Assembly: GCF_900090315.1 (NCBI RefSeq)
Contig: NZ_FMHZ01000002.1
Span: 2,148,501-2,212,500 of the forward strand
DNA: 64,000 bases
Direction of reading: 5' to 3'
Source: Micromonospora citrea
Lineage (GTDB): Bacteria; Actinomycetota; Actinomycetes; Mycobacteriales; Micromonosporaceae
A model generated the notes under the pieces. The model was not told the DNA's origin and did not search any database. It was given only the letters and a program-made list of their open reading frames with translations. The position numbers and the translations under genes are program-made. Shown here one piece after another: positions 56,549 through 64,000 of the stretch. Numbering within the stretch: position 1 is the stretch's first letter; every line of letters begins with the position of its first letter.

Positions 56549-56686
56549 TCGCCTCGTCCCCCTCCGTAGCCGGATACTCGGCCGACCTTACCGACGCGGG
56601 ACGGCTGATCAGCGGATATCCACGGCACGGGTCCGGAAAGCAGCCGGCCCGCCGGCTGCGCCGACGGGCCGGTGGGCGACGCGGGG

Positions 56687-57421
56687 TCACGCCTTCGGCG
56701 TGGGCTCCCGCCGGGTCCGCGCGAACGCGAGCCCGCCGAGCAGCAGGCCGCCCGCACCGGCGACCAGGCCGGCGACGCCGAGACCGGTGGCCAGGCCGTC
56801 GCCCTCGGCGTCGTCGTCATCGTCGTCGGCCCGGGCCGTGGCGGCGCCGCCGGTCGGGGCGGCCGACGGCGAGGCGGCGGTGAGGGTGAGCACCGGCGCC
56901 GGGCTCTCCGGCTCCTCGCCGCCGGGGGTCGGCGCCTCGATCCAGCGCTGCACGTTGCCGTCGGAGTAGGTCTGCAACGTCTTGAAGACCATCGTGTCGA
57001 CCGTCGGCAGCGGCCCCATCGAGACCGGGAACTCCTGGAACTGGCCGGGCTTGACCCCCGCGTCCCCGGTCGCCGTCCAGGTCAGCTTCGCGACGACCTC
57101 CGTGAGCTGGCTGCCGTGCACCTCGACCGGCGGGTCGACCTTGCGCTTCTCCACCACCACCGTCCAGCCCGGCACCGGCATGGTCGACACGGAGCCGACC
57201 GGCGCGTTCTCCGGCAGCACCACCTCCACCTTGGTCGTGGCGGCCGTGTCGCTCTCGTTCGGCACGCGGAACGCGAACCGGCCGTAGCCGCCCTGCGTCG
57301 CCTCCTGCGGGTCGACCGTGACGTGGGCCGAGGCGGGCGCCGCGAAGCCGAGTACGGCCGTGGCGACGGCGCCGAGCGCCAGGGCGGCAGCGGCGGTTGC
57401 GGTACGCCGGTGACGGATCAT
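56687..57421 (-). CDS. YcnI-like copper-binding protein (DUF1775)
   Basis: Extracytoplasmic protein of 244 residues. Signal peptide ending A-S-A, followed at once by H-V-T-V: the mature N-terminal histidine that binds copper in YcnI proteins. The DUF1775 domain follows (about 33-170; N-E-S-D near 55, P-G-W near 84, F-P-V-S-M near 130), then a linker with six consecutive Asp residues, a C-terminal membrane segment (about 212-232) and a short basic tail, so the protein is anchored to the membrane. Start at the ATG at 57421. It lies 18 nt downstream of the CopC-CopD gene in the same direction, the usual partnership in copper uptake or homeostasis. Confidence 0.92.
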   Translation of the reverse strand: MIRHRRTATAAAALALGAVATAVLGFAAPASAHVTVDPQEATQGGYGRFAFRVPNESDTAATTKVEVVLPENAPVGSVSTMPVPGWTVVVEKRKVDPPVEVHGSQLTEVVAKLTWTATGDAGVKPGQFQEFPVSMGPLPTVDTMVFKTLQTYSDGNVQRWIEAPTPGGEEPESPAPVLTLTAASPSAAPTGGAATARADDDDDDAEGDGLATGLGVAGLVAGAGGLLLGGLAFARTRREPTPKA

Positions 57422-57439
57422 CTGCGTGGAGCCTTCCTC

Positions 57440-59104
57440 TTACCTGATCGGCACGGTGGCGGTCACCGTGGCCTGGTCGATGTCGGACGTGCGGACGGTG
57501 ACGCGCAGCTGCCACTCCCCCGCCGCCGGCAGGTTGATCTCGCCGGTGGCGTGGTTGTCGGTCAGCGGCAGCAGCGGGACCTCGATCGGTTCGATCCCGG
57601 CCGACGGCAGGGCGGCCGTGGCGCGCCACTCCACCACGGGCTGCGGCCGGTTGTCCTTCGTGTACGCGTAGAAGTGCACGGTGTTGTTGCCCCGCTCGGC
57701 CGGGTCCAGCTCCACCTGGAGCGAGTAGATCGGGCTGGTCAGGGTCGTCGAGAAGTAGCCGGGTGACCCGCCGGCCACGTCGGAGCCGGCGGTGCGCGCC
57801 GGGGTGGTCTGCACCAGGGTGGCGGTGAGGCCGAGCACCACGGCCGTGATCGCCAGCTCCGCCCAGACCGCCCGCCGCATCGAGGTCGGCCGGCCGGCCG
57901 CCGTGCGGCGGCGCACCAACTGCCGGGAATACGCGGCCACCGCGATGACGAGCACGAACAGCCCGATCTTGCCGAGCAGCAGGCGGCCGTACGTGGTGTC
58001 GACCAGGGCCGCCGGCGTGGCGACCTCGATCAGGGCCTGGACGGTGCCGGCGAGCAGCAGCGCCGAGACGGCCAGCGCCGCCCAGCGCGACCAGATCGGC
58101 AGGATCGCGTCCAGTTCCCGCTCGTCGGCCCGGCGCAGCAGGAAGCCGGCCAGCATCACCAGCCCACCCAGCCAGACCGCCATGCTGCCCAGGTGGACCG
58201 CGTCGACGACGACGGAGACGGCCGGGGCGGGCGAGGCCGCCGGGTGCCCGGCCAGCGGCCAGGTCAGCAGCGCCGCCGTGCCGAGGATGCCCAGGATCAC
58301 CAGGTCGGCGCGGCCGACCGGCCCCGCCAGCACCGGCCGGAGCAGGAACGCCGCCGCCGCCAGCAGGCCCAGCCGCACCAGGTGCGCCGCGCCGAACGTG
58401 CTGCCCAGCACCGCGCTCAGCCCCTCGCCGGTGACGTCGAACACGCCCCCGCCTGCCGTGTAGGGCACCTGGAGCAGGACGTTCGCGACGGTGGCGAGCG
58501 CCACCAGGCCGAGCCCCGCCCAGGCCAGCCGCGCCGGGCCCCGCCGGGGCAGGCGCCGGGGCCACAGCACGGCGAGGACCATCGCCGGGCCGACGAGCAG
58601 CAGCAGGCCGACGTAGCCGACGTACTTGGCGACCTTGACCGCGTTGCCGACCACCGGGTCGGCCCGGCTGTCGTCCCCGCTGTCCACCGGGGGCGTCGAG
58701 GGCGCGCCGACGGAGTAGGTGAACGCGCCGGAGACCGGGTGGCTGTCGGCGGAGATCACCCGGTAGCTGACCAGGTAGGTGCCCCGCCCGCCGGCCGGGT
58801 CCACCTGGATCGTGACCACGCCGCCGGAGAAGCTCGGTTCGCCCCGGTCGGCGCGGGAGCCGTCCGGGGCGATGACCCGGATCTTGCCCGGCACCTTGCG
58901 GACGGACTCGCTGAAGGTCAGCACCACCTCGGCCGGCCCGCTCGGCACCACGGCCGAGGCGACCGGGCTGCTGCTCACCAGCACCGCGTGGGCGCGGGCG
59001 GGACCGGCGGGAGCGATCAGCAGGGCGACGACGGCGACCAGCAGGCCGGCGGCGACGGTCAGCCGGGTGAACCAGCGGCGGTTGGCGACACTCATGCCGG
59101 TCAT
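57440..59104 (-). CDS. CopC-CopD fusion, copper resistance/uptake protein
   Basis: 554 residues. Signal peptide ending A-R-A, then H-A-V-L-V-S-S-S-P, the mature N-terminal His of a CopC domain (about 38-135, with V-S-A-D-S-H-P-V-S-G near 120 carrying another copper-ligand His). Then a CopD domain of about eight membrane segments (about 150-410) with H-P-A-A-S near 260 and D-A-V-H-L-G near 280. A further extracytoplasmic beta-domain of ~130 residues follows (about 425-554), as in YtkA/FixH-like modules. The start ATG at 59104 overlaps the stop of a possible small ORF (59101-59328). Presumably brings copper across the membrane or buffers it together with YcnI. Confidence 0.92.
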   Translation of the reverse strand: MTGMSVANRRWFTRLTVAAGLLVAVVALLIAPAGPARAHAVLVSSSPVASAVVPSGPAEVVLTFSESVRKVPGKIRVIAPDGSRADRGEPSFSGGVVTIQVDPAGGRGTYLVSYRVISADSHPVSGAFTYSVGAPSTPPVDSGDDSRADPVVGNAVKVAKYVGYVGLLLLVGPAMVLAVLWPRRLPRRGPARLAWAGLGLVALATVANVLLQVPYTAGGGVFDVTGEGLSAVLGSTFGAAHLVRLGLLAAAAFLLRPVLAGPVGRADLVILGILGTAALLTWPLAGHPAASPAPAVSVVVDAVHLGSMAVWLGGLVMLAGFLLRRADERELDAILPIWSRWAALAVSALLLAGTVQALIEVATPAALVDTTYGRLLLGKIGLFVLVIAVAAYSRQLVRRRTAAGRPTSMRRAVWAELAITAVVLGLTATLVQTTPARTAGSDVAGGSPGYFSTTLTSPIYSLQVELDPAERGNNTVHFYAYTKDNRPQPVVEWRATAALPSAGIEPIEVPLLPLTDNHATGEINLPAAGEWQLRVTVRTSDIDQATVTATVPIR

Positions 59105-59328
59105 GCTCTCGGACCCGCCCCCTCGGGCGCGACTCCGGCCCTGCCGAACGCGGCCGAAGGCCGCCCGCCCGACACGAGGCCGGGCTCGACCGGGAGGCGG
59201 CGCGACAGCCCGACCGGAAGGCGGCGCGACAGCCCGACCGGAAGGCGGCGCGACAGCCCGACCGGAAGGCGGCGCGGCAGCGCGACCGGGGGATGGCGCG
59301 ACGGCCCGGTCGGCGCGTGGTCAGCCAT
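59101..59328 (-). CDS. Possible small repeat protein coupled to copC-copD
   Basis: 75-residue frame whose ATG lies 8 nt inside the end of the anti-sigma gene and whose TGA overlaps the ATG of the CopC-CopD gene. The protein contains a run of 8-residue repeats of the type R-R-L-P-V-G-L-S, basic and proline-containing, without membrane segments or known domain. Coupled position on both sides and high G/C at third positions favour translation, for example as a coupling peptide; the low complexity and 24-bp DNA repeat argue that it may be an accidental frame. Not recognised. Confidence 0.35.
   Translation of the reverse strand: MADHAPTGPSRHPPVALPRRLPVGLSRRLPVGLSRRLPVGLSRRLPVEPGLVSGGRPSAAFGRAGVAPEGAGPRA
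59187..59306. repeat. Five 24-bp tandem repeats
   Basis: Units start at 59187, 59211, 59235, 59259 and 59283. Units 2 and 3 are identical, 1 and 4 differ at one to two bases, and 5 is degenerate. The period is a multiple of three, so a reading frame survives any change in copy number. No spacers between the units, so this is not a CRISPR array. Confidence 0.9.
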
Positions 59329-59965
59329 GCCGCGCCCGCAGTGTGGTCGGCACCGGGCGCTGCGGCTCGCCGCTGAGGCGTCCCAGCGCCCACAGCAGCC
59401 CCGCCTGCACCACGGCGGCGAGGTGGCCGACCTCGTGCACCAGGGCGGTGGTCGAGTTGGCGATGTCGACCGCGCTGGTGCCGGCCAGGCAGACCGCCAG
59501 CACCAGCGCCACCGGCACGAACGCGCGGGCCCGCTCCGGACGCCACGCGGCCAGCGCGAAGCCGACCGCCAGGGCCACGTCGAAGGAGGCCATCTCGCGG
59601 CTGGTGTGCGGGTCGACGGTCACGCCGAGCCCGGCCAGCAGCACCGGCAGCGCGATCGCCAACTGCGCGACGGCGGCGACGGCGACGGCCACCCGCAGCA
59701 CCTGGCGGCGCCCCCGCCGGGCAGCCGCCGCCGCGTCCCGGCCCGCCACCCCGTCGGCGGCGACCGCCGCCAGCACCGAGGCCGTCAGGTCGGGCACCGC
59801 GACCGCGCGTACCCGGGCCAGCCGGGTCACCTGCTCGGCCCGGGCCAGCCAGGACCGGCAGCCGGGGCAGCCACCGGTGTGCGCGTCCAGCGCCTCCGGC
59901 GACGCCTGCGGGTCCTCGCCGTCCAGCCGCGCCGACAGCGCCGTACGTACGTCGTCGCATGTCAT
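59321..59965 (-). CDS. Zinc-finger anti-sigma-like membrane protein
   Basis: 214 residues. The N terminus has the anti-sigma zinc-finger pattern: C near 3, then H-T-G-G-C-P-G-C near 29-36 (HxxxCxxC) in a short helical domain. It is followed by a linker and about four hydrophobic segments (about 90-112, 125-145, 150-168, 178-195), so the sensor part is in the membrane. The gene is divergent from the ECF sigma factor at 60073, its likely partner, rather than downstream of it as is more usual. Followed by the small repeat frame and CopC-CopD, which suggests that this regulatory pair answers to copper or envelope redox stress. Start at the ATG at 59965. Confidence 0.82.
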   Translation of the reverse strand: MTCDDVRTALSARLDGEDPQASPEALDAHTGGCPGCRSWLARAEQVTRLARVRAVAVPDLTASVLAAVAADGVAGRDAAAAARRGRRQVLRVAVAVAAVAQLAIALPVLLAGLGVTVDPHTSREMASFDVALAVGFALAAWRPERARAFVPVALVLAVCLAGTSAVDIANSTTALVHEVGHLAAVVQAGLLWALGRLSGEPQRPVPTTLRARHG

Positions 59966-60072
59966 GAGGGGGTAGTCGTCCGGCGGTCCGGAAAAGTTCC
60001 CGGCGTGGCGCAGGCCATGGAAGGGCCGAAGGACCCTGCCCTGCCCCGTCGCTCCGCGTAACCTGGATTGTC

Positions 60073-60663
60073 GTGATCCCCGCCCCGCGCGAGACCCCCG
60101 CAGCCGGTCCGACCGCCGCCGCGGGCCCCGACGCGCGCGAGTCGGCGACCGGGTGGGCGCTGGCCGCCCGCGACGGGGACCCCGTCGCCCAGGCCGCCTT
60201 CGTCCGGCTCACCCAGGCCGAGGTGTGGCGCTTCGCCGCCGCGCTGGTCGACCCGGACAGCGCCGACGACCTCACACAGGAGACCTACCTGCGGGCGTTC
60301 CGGGCGCTGCCGGCCTTCGAGGGGCGTTCCAGCGCCCGGACCTGGCTGCTCGGCATCGCCCGGCGGGCCTGCGCCGACCACCTGCGCACCGTCGTACGCC
60401 GCCGCCGGCTCGCCGAGCGGCTCGCCGCCGACTCCTGGCGCGACCGGTCGCACCCCGACCCCGCCGGTCAGCTCGGGGCCGCCGACCTGGTCCGCCGGCT
60501 TCCCGCCGAACGGCGCGGGGCGTTCGTGCTCACCCAACTGCTCGGCCTGTCGTACGCGGAGGCCGCCGCCGTGGAGGGGGTGCCGGTGGGCACCATCCGG
60601 TCCCGGGTGGCCCGCGCCCGCAACGACCTCGTCGAGGCGGTCGGCGACGCCCTCGCCGGATGA
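60073..60663 (+). CDS. ECF RNA polymerase sigma factor
   Basis: 196 residues. Region 2 (about 40-105) includes D-D-L-T-Q-E-T-Y-L-R-A near 64 and R-T-W-L-L-G-I-A-R-R-A-C near 88-99; region 4 (about 130-190) has the helix-turn-helix L-S-Y-A-E-A-A-A-V-E-G-V-P-V-G-T-I-R-S-R near 156-175. There is no region 1 or 3, as expected for the extracytoplasmic-function group. The GTG start at 60073 has no clear ribosome-binding site; TAACCT at 60059-60064 may be a -10 box, so translation could be leaderless. Heads an operon with the MauE-like, DsbA-like and membrane genes, and is divergent from its probable anti-sigma factor. Confidence 0.93.
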   Translation: MIPAPRETPAAGPTAAAGPDARESATGWALAARDGDPVAQAAFVRLTQAEVWRFAAALVDPDSADDLTQETYLRAFRALPAFEGRSSARTWLLGIARRACADHLRTVVRRRRLAERLAADSWRDRSHPDPAGQLGAADLVRRLPAERRGAFVLTQLLGLSYAEAAAVEGVPVGTIRSRVARARNDLVEAVGDALAG

Positions 60664-60706
60664 GCGGGCACGTGGCCGGGAACTTCCGCGGCGGACGCGA
60701 CGACCA

Positions 60707-61231
60707 ATGAGCGTGACCGCACCCCGCGTCCGGGCCCTCCGCTGGCCCGTCGTCCGCCCCTGGCTCGGCGTCGCCGCCCGGTTGGGCCTGGCCGCCGTGT
60801 GGCTGATCGCCGGCGGCAGCAAGGTCGGCGACCTGGCGGCCTCCGGTCGCGCCGTCAACGCGTACCAGGTGATGCCGTACGACGTCGCCACGGTGATCGG
60901 CGCGGCGCTGCCCTTCGTGGAACTGGCGCTGGGCGTGCTGCTGCTCCTCGGGCTGGCCACCCGGTTGTCCGCCGGGGTCTCCGCGGCGCTGCTGGTGGTC
61001 TTCGTCGCGGGCATCGCCTCGGCCTGGAGCCGGGGCCTGGCGATCGACTGCGGCTGCTTCGGCAGCGGCGGGCAGCTCGCGGAGGGGCAGGCACCGAGCT
61101 ACCTCCCGGAGATCCTCCGGGACCTGGGTTTCCTGGCGCTGGCCGGATTCCTGCTGATCTGGCCCCGCACCCCCGTCTCCGTGGACGGCTGGCTGGCGGG
61201 GGACGCACCCGTGGAGGACGAGGATGAGTAG
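60707..61231 (+). CDS. MauE/DoxX-like membrane protein
   Basis: 174 residues with four membrane segments (about 22-40, 62-82, 86-108, 140-158). The pattern, including A-G-x-x-K near 38 and the cytosol- or periplasm-facing C-G-C-F-G motif near 110, matches the MauE/DoxX-like group, which works with thioredoxin-fold proteins in disulfide chemistry. The last 8 nt overlap the start of the DsbA-like gene, a strong sign of a joint function: the MauE-like protein may reoxidise or reduce the DsbA-like partner, in the way DsbB or VKOR does elsewhere. Start at the ATG at 60707, 43 nt after the sigma gene. Confidence 0.87.
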   Translation: MSVTAPRVRALRWPVVRPWLGVAARLGLAAVWLIAGGSKVGDLAASGRAVNAYQVMPYDVATVIGAALPFVELALGVLLLLGLATRLSAGVSAALLVVFVAGIASAWSRGLAIDCGCFGSGGQLAEGQAPSYLPEILRDLGFLALAGFLLIWPRTPVSVDGWLAGDAPVEDEDE

Positions 61232-61940
61232 TCGCAAGGGGCAGAAGGCCGCCGCGCGGGTGGTCCGCGAGCAGCTCGCCCGGGAGCAGCGGCGCAAGCG
61301 GACGCTGTGGGTCTCCGCCGCGGCGGTCGCCGTCCTGGTGGTCGCGGGCCTCATCGGCTGGAGCGTCTACTCCAGCCAGCGCTCCGACGACTTCACCCCG
61401 CCCACGGGCGCGAACGAGGCCGGCACCGGCGTCGTCGCGGGGTCGGGGCCGGTCACCGTCGACATCTACGAGGACTTCCTCTGCCCGGCCTGCAAGCAGT
61501 TCGAGCAGACCAGCGGCCCGACCATCGACCAGCTCATCAGCGAGGGCAAGGTGCGGGTCGTCTACCACCCGGTGGCCTACCTCAACCGCTTCTCCACCAC
61601 CCAGTACTCGACCCGTTCCTCGGCGGCCTCCGGCTGCGCGGCCGAGGCCGGCCGTTACCGCGAGTACGCCAAGGCGCTCTTCGACCGGCAGCCGCCGGAG
61701 GGCGGCGCGGGGCTCAGCGACGACGAGCTGGTCGACATCGCGGCGGGCGCCGGCCTCGACCGGGACGGCTTCGCCTCCTGCCTGCGGGAGGGCACCTTCA
61801 AGCCGTGGACCGAGCACGTGACCGAGGAGGCCAGCAAGGCCGGCATCACCGGCACCCCGACCATCCTGGTCGACGGCGAGGAGGTGGCCGACCGCAGCCC
61901 GGAGGGGATCAAGGCGGCGGTGGAGGCGGCCGGCCGGTGA
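61224..61940 (+). CDS. Membrane-anchored DsbA-family thiol oxidoreductase
   Basis: 238 residues. A basic N terminus and one membrane anchor (about 29-50) are followed by a DsbA-like thioredoxin fold: active-site C-P-A-C near 89-92 after the D-I-Y-E-D-F-L strand, helical insertion, and the cis-proline loop T-G-T-P-T near 210. It resembles actinobacterial DsbA/MdbA-type proteins that form disulfide bonds in secreted proteins. Extra cysteines near 132 and 178 may form a structural disulfide. Translational overlap of 8 nt with the MauE-like gene before it and a GTGA overlap with the membrane protein after it place it in one operon with the ECF sigma factor. Confidence 0.92.
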   Translation: MSSRKGQKAAARVVREQLAREQRRKRTLWVSAAAVAVLVVAGLIGWSVYSSQRSDDFTPPTGANEAGTGVVAGSGPVTVDIYEDFLCPACKQFEQTSGPTIDQLISEGKVRVVYHPVAYLNRFSTTQYSTRSSAASGCAAEAGRYREYAKALFDRQPPEGGAGLSDDELVDIAAGAGLDRDGFASCLREGTFKPWTEHVTEEASKAGITGTPTILVDGEEVADRSPEGIKAAVEAAGR

Positions 61941-63028
61941 TCCGCGACCTGCTGGCCCGCGCCGGCCTGGTGCTCACCGCCGCGCTGGCCGCGACGCTCG
62001 CGCCCGCCGGGCCGGCCGCCGCGCACGGTGCGGACGCCCCCGACGGCACCGACTACCGGACCGAGGTGACGGCGGTCACCCCCGCCCGGCCCGGGTTGAG
62101 CGTACGGGCGGTCGAGGCGGGCGCCCGGCTGGAGCTGACCAACACCGGCGACCGCGCCGTCGAGGTGCTCGGCTACTCCGGCGAGCCGTACCTGCGGGTC
62201 GGCCCCGACGGGGTGTACGAGAACGTCCGCTCCCCCGCGACGTACCTGAACCGGACCATCGCCGGGGACACGAGGCTGCCGGCCGAGGCGGATCCGGCCG
62301 CCGCGCCGCAGTGGCGACGGGTCGACGACTCGTCCACCGTGCGCTGGCACGACCAGCGGGTGCTCTGGCGGGAGTCGGCGCCGCCGCCGCAGGTGCGGGC
62401 CGCCCCCGACCGGGAGCACCGGGTGCGGGACTGGGTGGTGCCGCTGCGCGCCGACGCAGACCCGATGGAGATCCGCGGCACGCTCGACTGGGTGCCGCCG
62501 CCGGACGCGTACGCCTGGTGGGTGGCCGCCACGCTCGGGCTGCTCGCGGTGGGCGCGCTGGGGCTGCTGCCGGCCGGGTCCGGGCCGGGCCGGCGGGCGC
62601 TGGCCGGGATCGGCGGGCTGCTGGTGCTCGGCGGGCTGGCGGCGGTGGCGTTCACCGTGGGCCGGGAGCTCGACGCGGGCGCGCGGGGCGTCGGCGGGCT
62701 GCTGGCCGGCCTGCTCGGCGGGCAGGTGTGGGCGCTGCTGACCGGGCTCGGCGCGATCGCCGCCGGGGTCTTCGCGATGGCCCGCCGGCCGGCCGCCGAC
62801 TTCGCGGTGGCGCTGGCCGGGGCCTGCCTGGCGCTCTTCGCCGGGGCGGCCAACGCCGCCGTCTTCGCCCGCGCCGTCGCCCCCGTGCCCTGGTCGGCGA
62901 CGACGGCCCGGATCCTGATCGCCGTCGTCCTCGTCGCCGGGGCCGGCGCCACCGCCGCCGGCGCCCTCCGCCTCCACGCCACCTCCCGCCACCCCACCCC
63001 CACCCCCGAACCCCTCCCCCACCCCTGA
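61937..63028 (+). CDS. Exported membrane protein of unknown function
   Basis: 363 residues. Signal peptide ending A-A-A before H-G-A-D, an extracytoplasmic beta-rich domain (about 35-185; Y-S-G-E-P-Y-L-R-V near 78), then about five membrane segments (about 190-350) and a Pro/Thr tail. The mature N-terminal His followed by a beta domain recalls the copper proteins encoded nearby, but no CopC or YcnI motif is seen. Proteins of this layout occur next to DsbA or copper genes in actinomycetes. The start is GTG at 61937, overlapping the TGA of the DsbA-like gene (GTGA). Function unknown; likely part of the same envelope response. Confidence 0.82.
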   Translation: MIRDLLARAGLVLTAALAATLAPAGPAAAHGADAPDGTDYRTEVTAVTPARPGLSVRAVEAGARLELTNTGDRAVEVLGYSGEPYLRVGPDGVYENVRSPATYLNRTIAGDTRLPAEADPAAAPQWRRVDDSSTVRWHDQRVLWRESAPPPQVRAAPDREHRVRDWVVPLRADADPMEIRGTLDWVPPPDAYAWWVAATLGLLAVGALGLLPAGSGPGRRALAGIGGLLVLGGLAAVAFTVGRELDAGARGVGGLLAGLLGGQVWALLTGLGAIAAGVFAMARRPAADFAVALAGACLALFAGAANAAVFARAVAPVPWSATTARILIAVVLVAGAGATAAGALRLHATSRHPTPTPEPLPHP

Positions 63029-63048
63029 CCCCCTCCCCGCCCCGCCCT

Positions 63049-63123
63049 CGGCGATCTTGCACTTTCGGCCCTCGAGATGAGGGATGTGCGGCTTTTGTCG
63101 GGGCAGTAAGCGCAAGATCGCCG
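63049..63123. repeat. 75-bp palindromic intergenic element (12-bp terminal inverted repeats)
   Basis: CGGCGATCTTGC at 63049-63060 and GCAAGATCGCCG at 63112-63123 are perfect inverted repeats. Between them is a small second hairpin (CCCTC/GAGGG near 63069-63083). It sits between two convergent genes and is less GC-rich than its surroundings. It could be a shared terminator or a copy of a small dispersed repeat (REP- or MITE-like). Confidence 0.8.
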
Positions 63124-63193
63124 AATGCGCGCGGGACGGCGCGGCGGGGGTGGGGGTGGGGTGAGGGGTGGGGGTGAGGGGTGGCGGGGAGGG

Positions 63194-63955
63194 TCAGCGG
63201 GGGGTGGGGGTGAAGCCGTAGGGCAGTTCGAGGCGGTGCCGGGACAGGAGGTCGGCGTCCGCCAGCAGGTCGGCGGTGGGGGCGTCGGCGACGATCCGGC
63301 CGGCGTCCAGGATCACCGACCGGTCGCAGAGCTCCAGCGCGTACGGCAGGTCGTGGGTGACCATCAGCAGCGTCACGGGCAGCCCGCGCAGGATCTCGGC
63401 CAGCTCGCGGCGGGCCGCCGGGTCGAGGTTCGACGACGGCTCGTCGAGGACCAGGATCTCCGGGTGCATGGCGAGCACGGTGGCCACCGCCACCCGCCGG
63501 CGCTGGCCGAAGGAGAGGTGGTGCGGGGCCCGGTCCCGGTGCTCGCCCATCCCGACCGCGGCGAGCGCCTCGTCCACCCGGGCGGCCAGTTCCGCGCCGC
63601 GCAGCCCCAGGTTGGCCGGCCCGAACGCCACGTCCTCGGCGACCGTGGGCAGGAAGAGCTGGTCGTCCGGGTCCTGGAAGACGATGCCCACCCGACGGCG
63701 CACCTCGGCGAGCGTGGCCCGGTCCTGGCTGACGGTCAGGCCGCCGACGGTCACGCTCCCCTCGGTCGGGGTGAGGATGCCGTTGAGGTGCAGCACCAGC
63801 GTGGTCTTGCCGGCGCCGTTCGGGCCGAGCAGCGCCACCCGGTCGCCGCGCGGCACGGTCAGGTTGACCCCGTGCAGGGCGACGTGCCCGTCGGGATAGG
63901 CGTACCGGACGCCGCGGACGTCCAGGGAGGCAGCGGTCTGCACGCCTGCGATCAT
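63194..63955 (-). CDS. cbiO: Energy-coupling-factor (cobalt-type) transporter ATP-binding protein
   Basis: 253 residues. Walker A G-P-N-G-A-G-K-T-T near 43, Q-loop F-Q-D-P-D-D-Q-L-F near 93 (the D-P-D-D-Q-L motif is typical of CbiO/EcfA), signature L-S-F-G-Q-R-R-R-V near 148 and Walker B I-L-V-L-D-E-P-S near 168, switch His in M-V-T-H-D near 200. Together this indicates the ATPase of an ECF transporter for cobalt or nickel. The ATG at 63955 overlaps the stop codon of the preceding gene (ATGA). With the B12-dependent radical SAM enzyme in this cluster a cobalt supply is relevant, but the genes are 28 kb apart and there is no direct link. Confidence 0.92.
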   Translation of the reverse strand: MIAGVQTAASLDVRGVRYAYPDGHVALHGVNLTVPRGDRVALLGPNGAGKTTLVLHLNGILTPTEGSVTVGGLTVSQDRATLAEVRRRVGIVFQDPDDQLFLPTVAEDVAFGPANLGLRGAELAARVDEALAAVGMGEHRDRAPHHLSFGQRRRVAVATVLAMHPEILVLDEPSSNLDPAARRELAEILRGLPVTLLMVTHDLPYALELCDRSVILDAGRIVADAPTADLLADADLLSRHRLELPYGFTPTPR

Positions 63956-64000
63956 GTCAGCACGACGGCGGCGGCGGCGATGGTGGCCGCCAGAGCCGGC
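63952..64000 (-). CDS. C terminus of a membrane protein, probably the CbiQ-type subunit (cut by window edge)
   Basis: Only the last 15 codons are inside the window, reading A-L-A-A-T-I-A-A-A-A-V-V-L-T before a TGA that overlaps the start of the ATPase gene. The hydrophobic content and the position upstream of cbiO fit the transmembrane subunit (CbiQ) of the same ECF transporter, but the fragment is too short to be sure; CbiN/CbiM-type ends are possible. Confidence 0.4.
   Translation of the reverse strand, partial: PALAATIAAAAVVLT

Noticed and set aside
59187..59306. Possible CRISPR array
   Set aside because: Five directly adjacent 24-bp units without unique spacers, and no cas genes; a simple tandem repeat.

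Overview
The window looks like the chromosome of a high-GC actinomycete, most probably of the Micromonospora type. This is an inference from the very high GC content, strong G/C preference at third codon positions, translationally coupled genes with ATGA/GTGA/TTGA junctions, and actinobacterial housekeeping genes on the right. No rRNA, transposase, phage gene or CRISPR array was seen.

Positions 1-45059 hold a hybrid NRPS/PKS biosynthetic gene cluster whose left end may lie outside the window. At the far left are an MbtH-like protein (cut by the edge), a TetR-family regulator and a divergently transcribed ABC exporter pair (ATPase and permease). The main biosynthetic operon reads leftward from about 36.7 kb to 2.76 kb, in this order: SDR, type II thioesterase, cobalamin radical SAM enzyme, NRPS (C-A-T), PKS (KS-AT-T), NRPS (C-A-T), PKS (KS-AT-T), NRPS (C-A with embedded N-methyltransferase-T-C), PKS (AT-ACP-KS-AT-DH-KR-T), NRPS (C-A-T), zinc-less MDR-type reductase. 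Most junctions overlap by 4 nt. A second operon reads rightward from 37.67 to 45.06 kb and carries a PUFA-synthase-like KS-AT-ACP-KR protein, a stand-alone PfaB-like acyltransferase, a 99-residue protein of unknown function and a second SDR. About 1 kb of non-coding DNA separates the two operons. It contains a palindrome matching the putative TetR operator in front of the ABC genes, so one regulator may control export and biosynthesis.

The chain predicted from the modules alternates amino-acid and ketide extension: Leu-like residue, ketide, unassigned residue, ketide, N-methyl-serine, an unusual C//AT-ACP step, reduced ketide, then an aromatic-like residue. No thioesterase or reductase release domain is fused to any module. 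I do not recognise the product. The two KS-AT-T modules share a 779-bp tract differing at a single base and having atypical codon use, which indicates recent gene conversion or duplication.

A lone clpP (45.3-45.9 kb) lies next to the cluster without clpX, tig or a second clpP, and is a candidate target-based self-resistance gene. From about 46 kb the content is general chromosomal: an NPCBM-like lipoprotein-type membrane protein, two identical tRNA-Lys(CTT) genes flanking a Ser/Thr protein kinase and a decayed caspase-like gene, two tandem L,D-transpeptidase lipoproteins, tRNA-His, oligoribonuclease, a GT87-type membrane mannosyltransferase, a YcnI/CopCD copper group, a zinc-finger anti-sigma factor divergent from an ECF sigma factor, a MauE/DsbA-like redox pair, and the start of a cobalt-type ECF transporter.
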